A program made the position numbers and the translations under genes. This document shows, in pieces, positions 63,648 through 64,000 of a stretch of 64,000 nt of DNA. Each line of letters opens with the position of its first letter. The first letter of the stretch is position 1. The DNA is taken from the NCBI RefSeq assembly GCF_004011805.1, contig NZ_RCHJ01000013.1, forward strand, positions 186,001 to 250,000. Direction: 5' to 3'. Below the pieces are notes generated by a model. The model ran no database searches and was not told where the DNA came from. It saw only the letters and a list, made by a program, of their open reading frames with translations. Origin of the DNA: Piscinibacter defluvii. Its GTDB lineage: Bacteria; Pseudomonadota; Gammaproteobacteria; Burkholderiales; Burkholderiaceae_C.

Positions 63648-64000
63648 GTGGCAAAGTTGAAGCAACTCGTGACCCTTGGTCTGCTGACCTTGGTCGCGGC
63701 CGTTGCGCTGTCCACGCCCGTGTCCGCGGATGCGGCGCAGAAGAAGAAGCGCAGCACCGCCGAGGCGCGCCAGGCGCAGGCCAAGCCGGGCGTGCGTCGC
63801 GCGGCGGCCCGGCCGACCAAGCGGGTGGCGCGAGTGGTGCCGGAGCGTCCATCCTTCGGGCAGATCGCGGGGCTGCGGGCAACCGACGACGACCTGTCGC
63901 TCGCCTCCAGCGTCGCCCTGGTCGTCGACCAGGACAGCAACGAGGTGCTGCTCAGCAAGAACTCCGACGCGGTGCTGCCGATCGCCTCGATCACCAAGCT
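63648..64000 (+). CDS. pbpG: PBP7/PbpG-type D-alanyl-D-alanine endopeptidase, N-terminal part
   Basis: First ~117 codons of a low-molecular-weight penicillin-binding protein, running off the window's end. The signal peptide (LVTLGLLTLVAAVALSTPVSA) is followed by a Lys/Arg/Ala-rich linker and the start of the transpeptidase fold: LASSVALVVDQDSNEVLLSKNSDAVLPIASITK, of which the final SITK is the SxxK active site. Such enzymes trim or cleave peptidoglycan cross-links in the periplasm. GTG 63648 is preceded by GAAAGGA 6 bases upstream and is preferred to ATG 63627, seven codons earlier. DacA-type carboxypeptidase is the alternative. Confidence 0.85.
   Translation, partial: MAKLKQLVTLGLLTLVAAVALSTPVSADAAQKKKRSTAEARQAQAKPGVRRAAARPTKRVARVVPERPSFGQIAGLRATDDDLSLASSVALVVDQDSNEVLLSKNSDAVLPIASITK

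Overview
The window is GC-rich chromosomal DNA of a betaproteobacterium, most likely a member of the order Burkholderiales (Rubrivivax/Leptothrix/Methylibium-like). This rests on the gene orders thrS-infC-rpmI-rplT-pheS-pheT-ihfA-merR-tRNA-Pro and ilvI-ilvH-ilvC-pssA-leuA, on the sigma factor-DUF3619-DUF3106-RDD cluster, and on the protein sequences themselves. I see no prophage, insertion sequence, CRISPR array or replication origin. No gene-free stretch exceeds 300 bases. The longest gaps (about 55487-55739, 49872-50102 and 34811-34997) hold promoters or leader regions.

Layout. (1) 1-2137: end of a divergent branched-chain-type ABC transporter (permease and two ATPases). (2) 2228-14393: one-direction acyl-CoA catabolism island (hydratase/dehydrogenase, thiolase, two acyl-CoA dehydrogenases, two SDRs, PaaI-type thioesterase, MDR reductase) with an embedded small membrane protein and exported M3 peptidase. 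(3) 14390-20854: DUF1223 protein, a flavoprotein, Tex, an MFS carrier and a GDT1/UPF0016 manganese-exporter-like protein behind a yybP-ykoY manganese riboswitch. (4) 21050-29422: reverse-strand, tightly packed run of cobalt-type nitrile hydratase (alpha, beta, accessory), a complete Dpp-type ABC importer, an AraC regulator and a VOC protein. (5) 29463-34810: patatin-like protein, then a four-gene envelope operon DUF4331-lipoprotein-TPR-HupE/UreJ of unknown role. (6) 34866-42783: translation block, beginning with a predicted Thr-codon leader-peptide attenuator before thrS and including infC with an ATC start. (7) 42877-46316: glutarate/glutaryl-CoA pair (CoA-transferase, GcdH) divergent from a LysR regulator across two dyads. 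(8) 46329-53202: Fur-boxed bfd, a CxxC mini-protein, HAD hydrolase, membrane and soluble pyrophosphatases back to back, FemAB-like acetyltransferase, glnB, LOG hydrolase, dgkA. (9) 53226-55486: ECF sigma, DUF3619, DUF3106, RDD. (10) 55740-63517: branched-chain amino acid biosynthesis with pssA inside, a Leu-codon leader-peptide attenuator, and two tandem isopropylmalate synthases of different types. (11) 63648-64000: start of a PBP7-type D,D-peptidase.

The most interesting items are cis-regulatory and context signals: two ribosome-mediated attenuators (thrS and leuA, the latter possibly leaderless), a manganese riboswitch, the unexplained DUF4331/HupE envelope operon, the nitrile hydratase-importer operon, and a HAAT transporter whose ATPases depart from consensus at the Walker A lysine and the signature motif.
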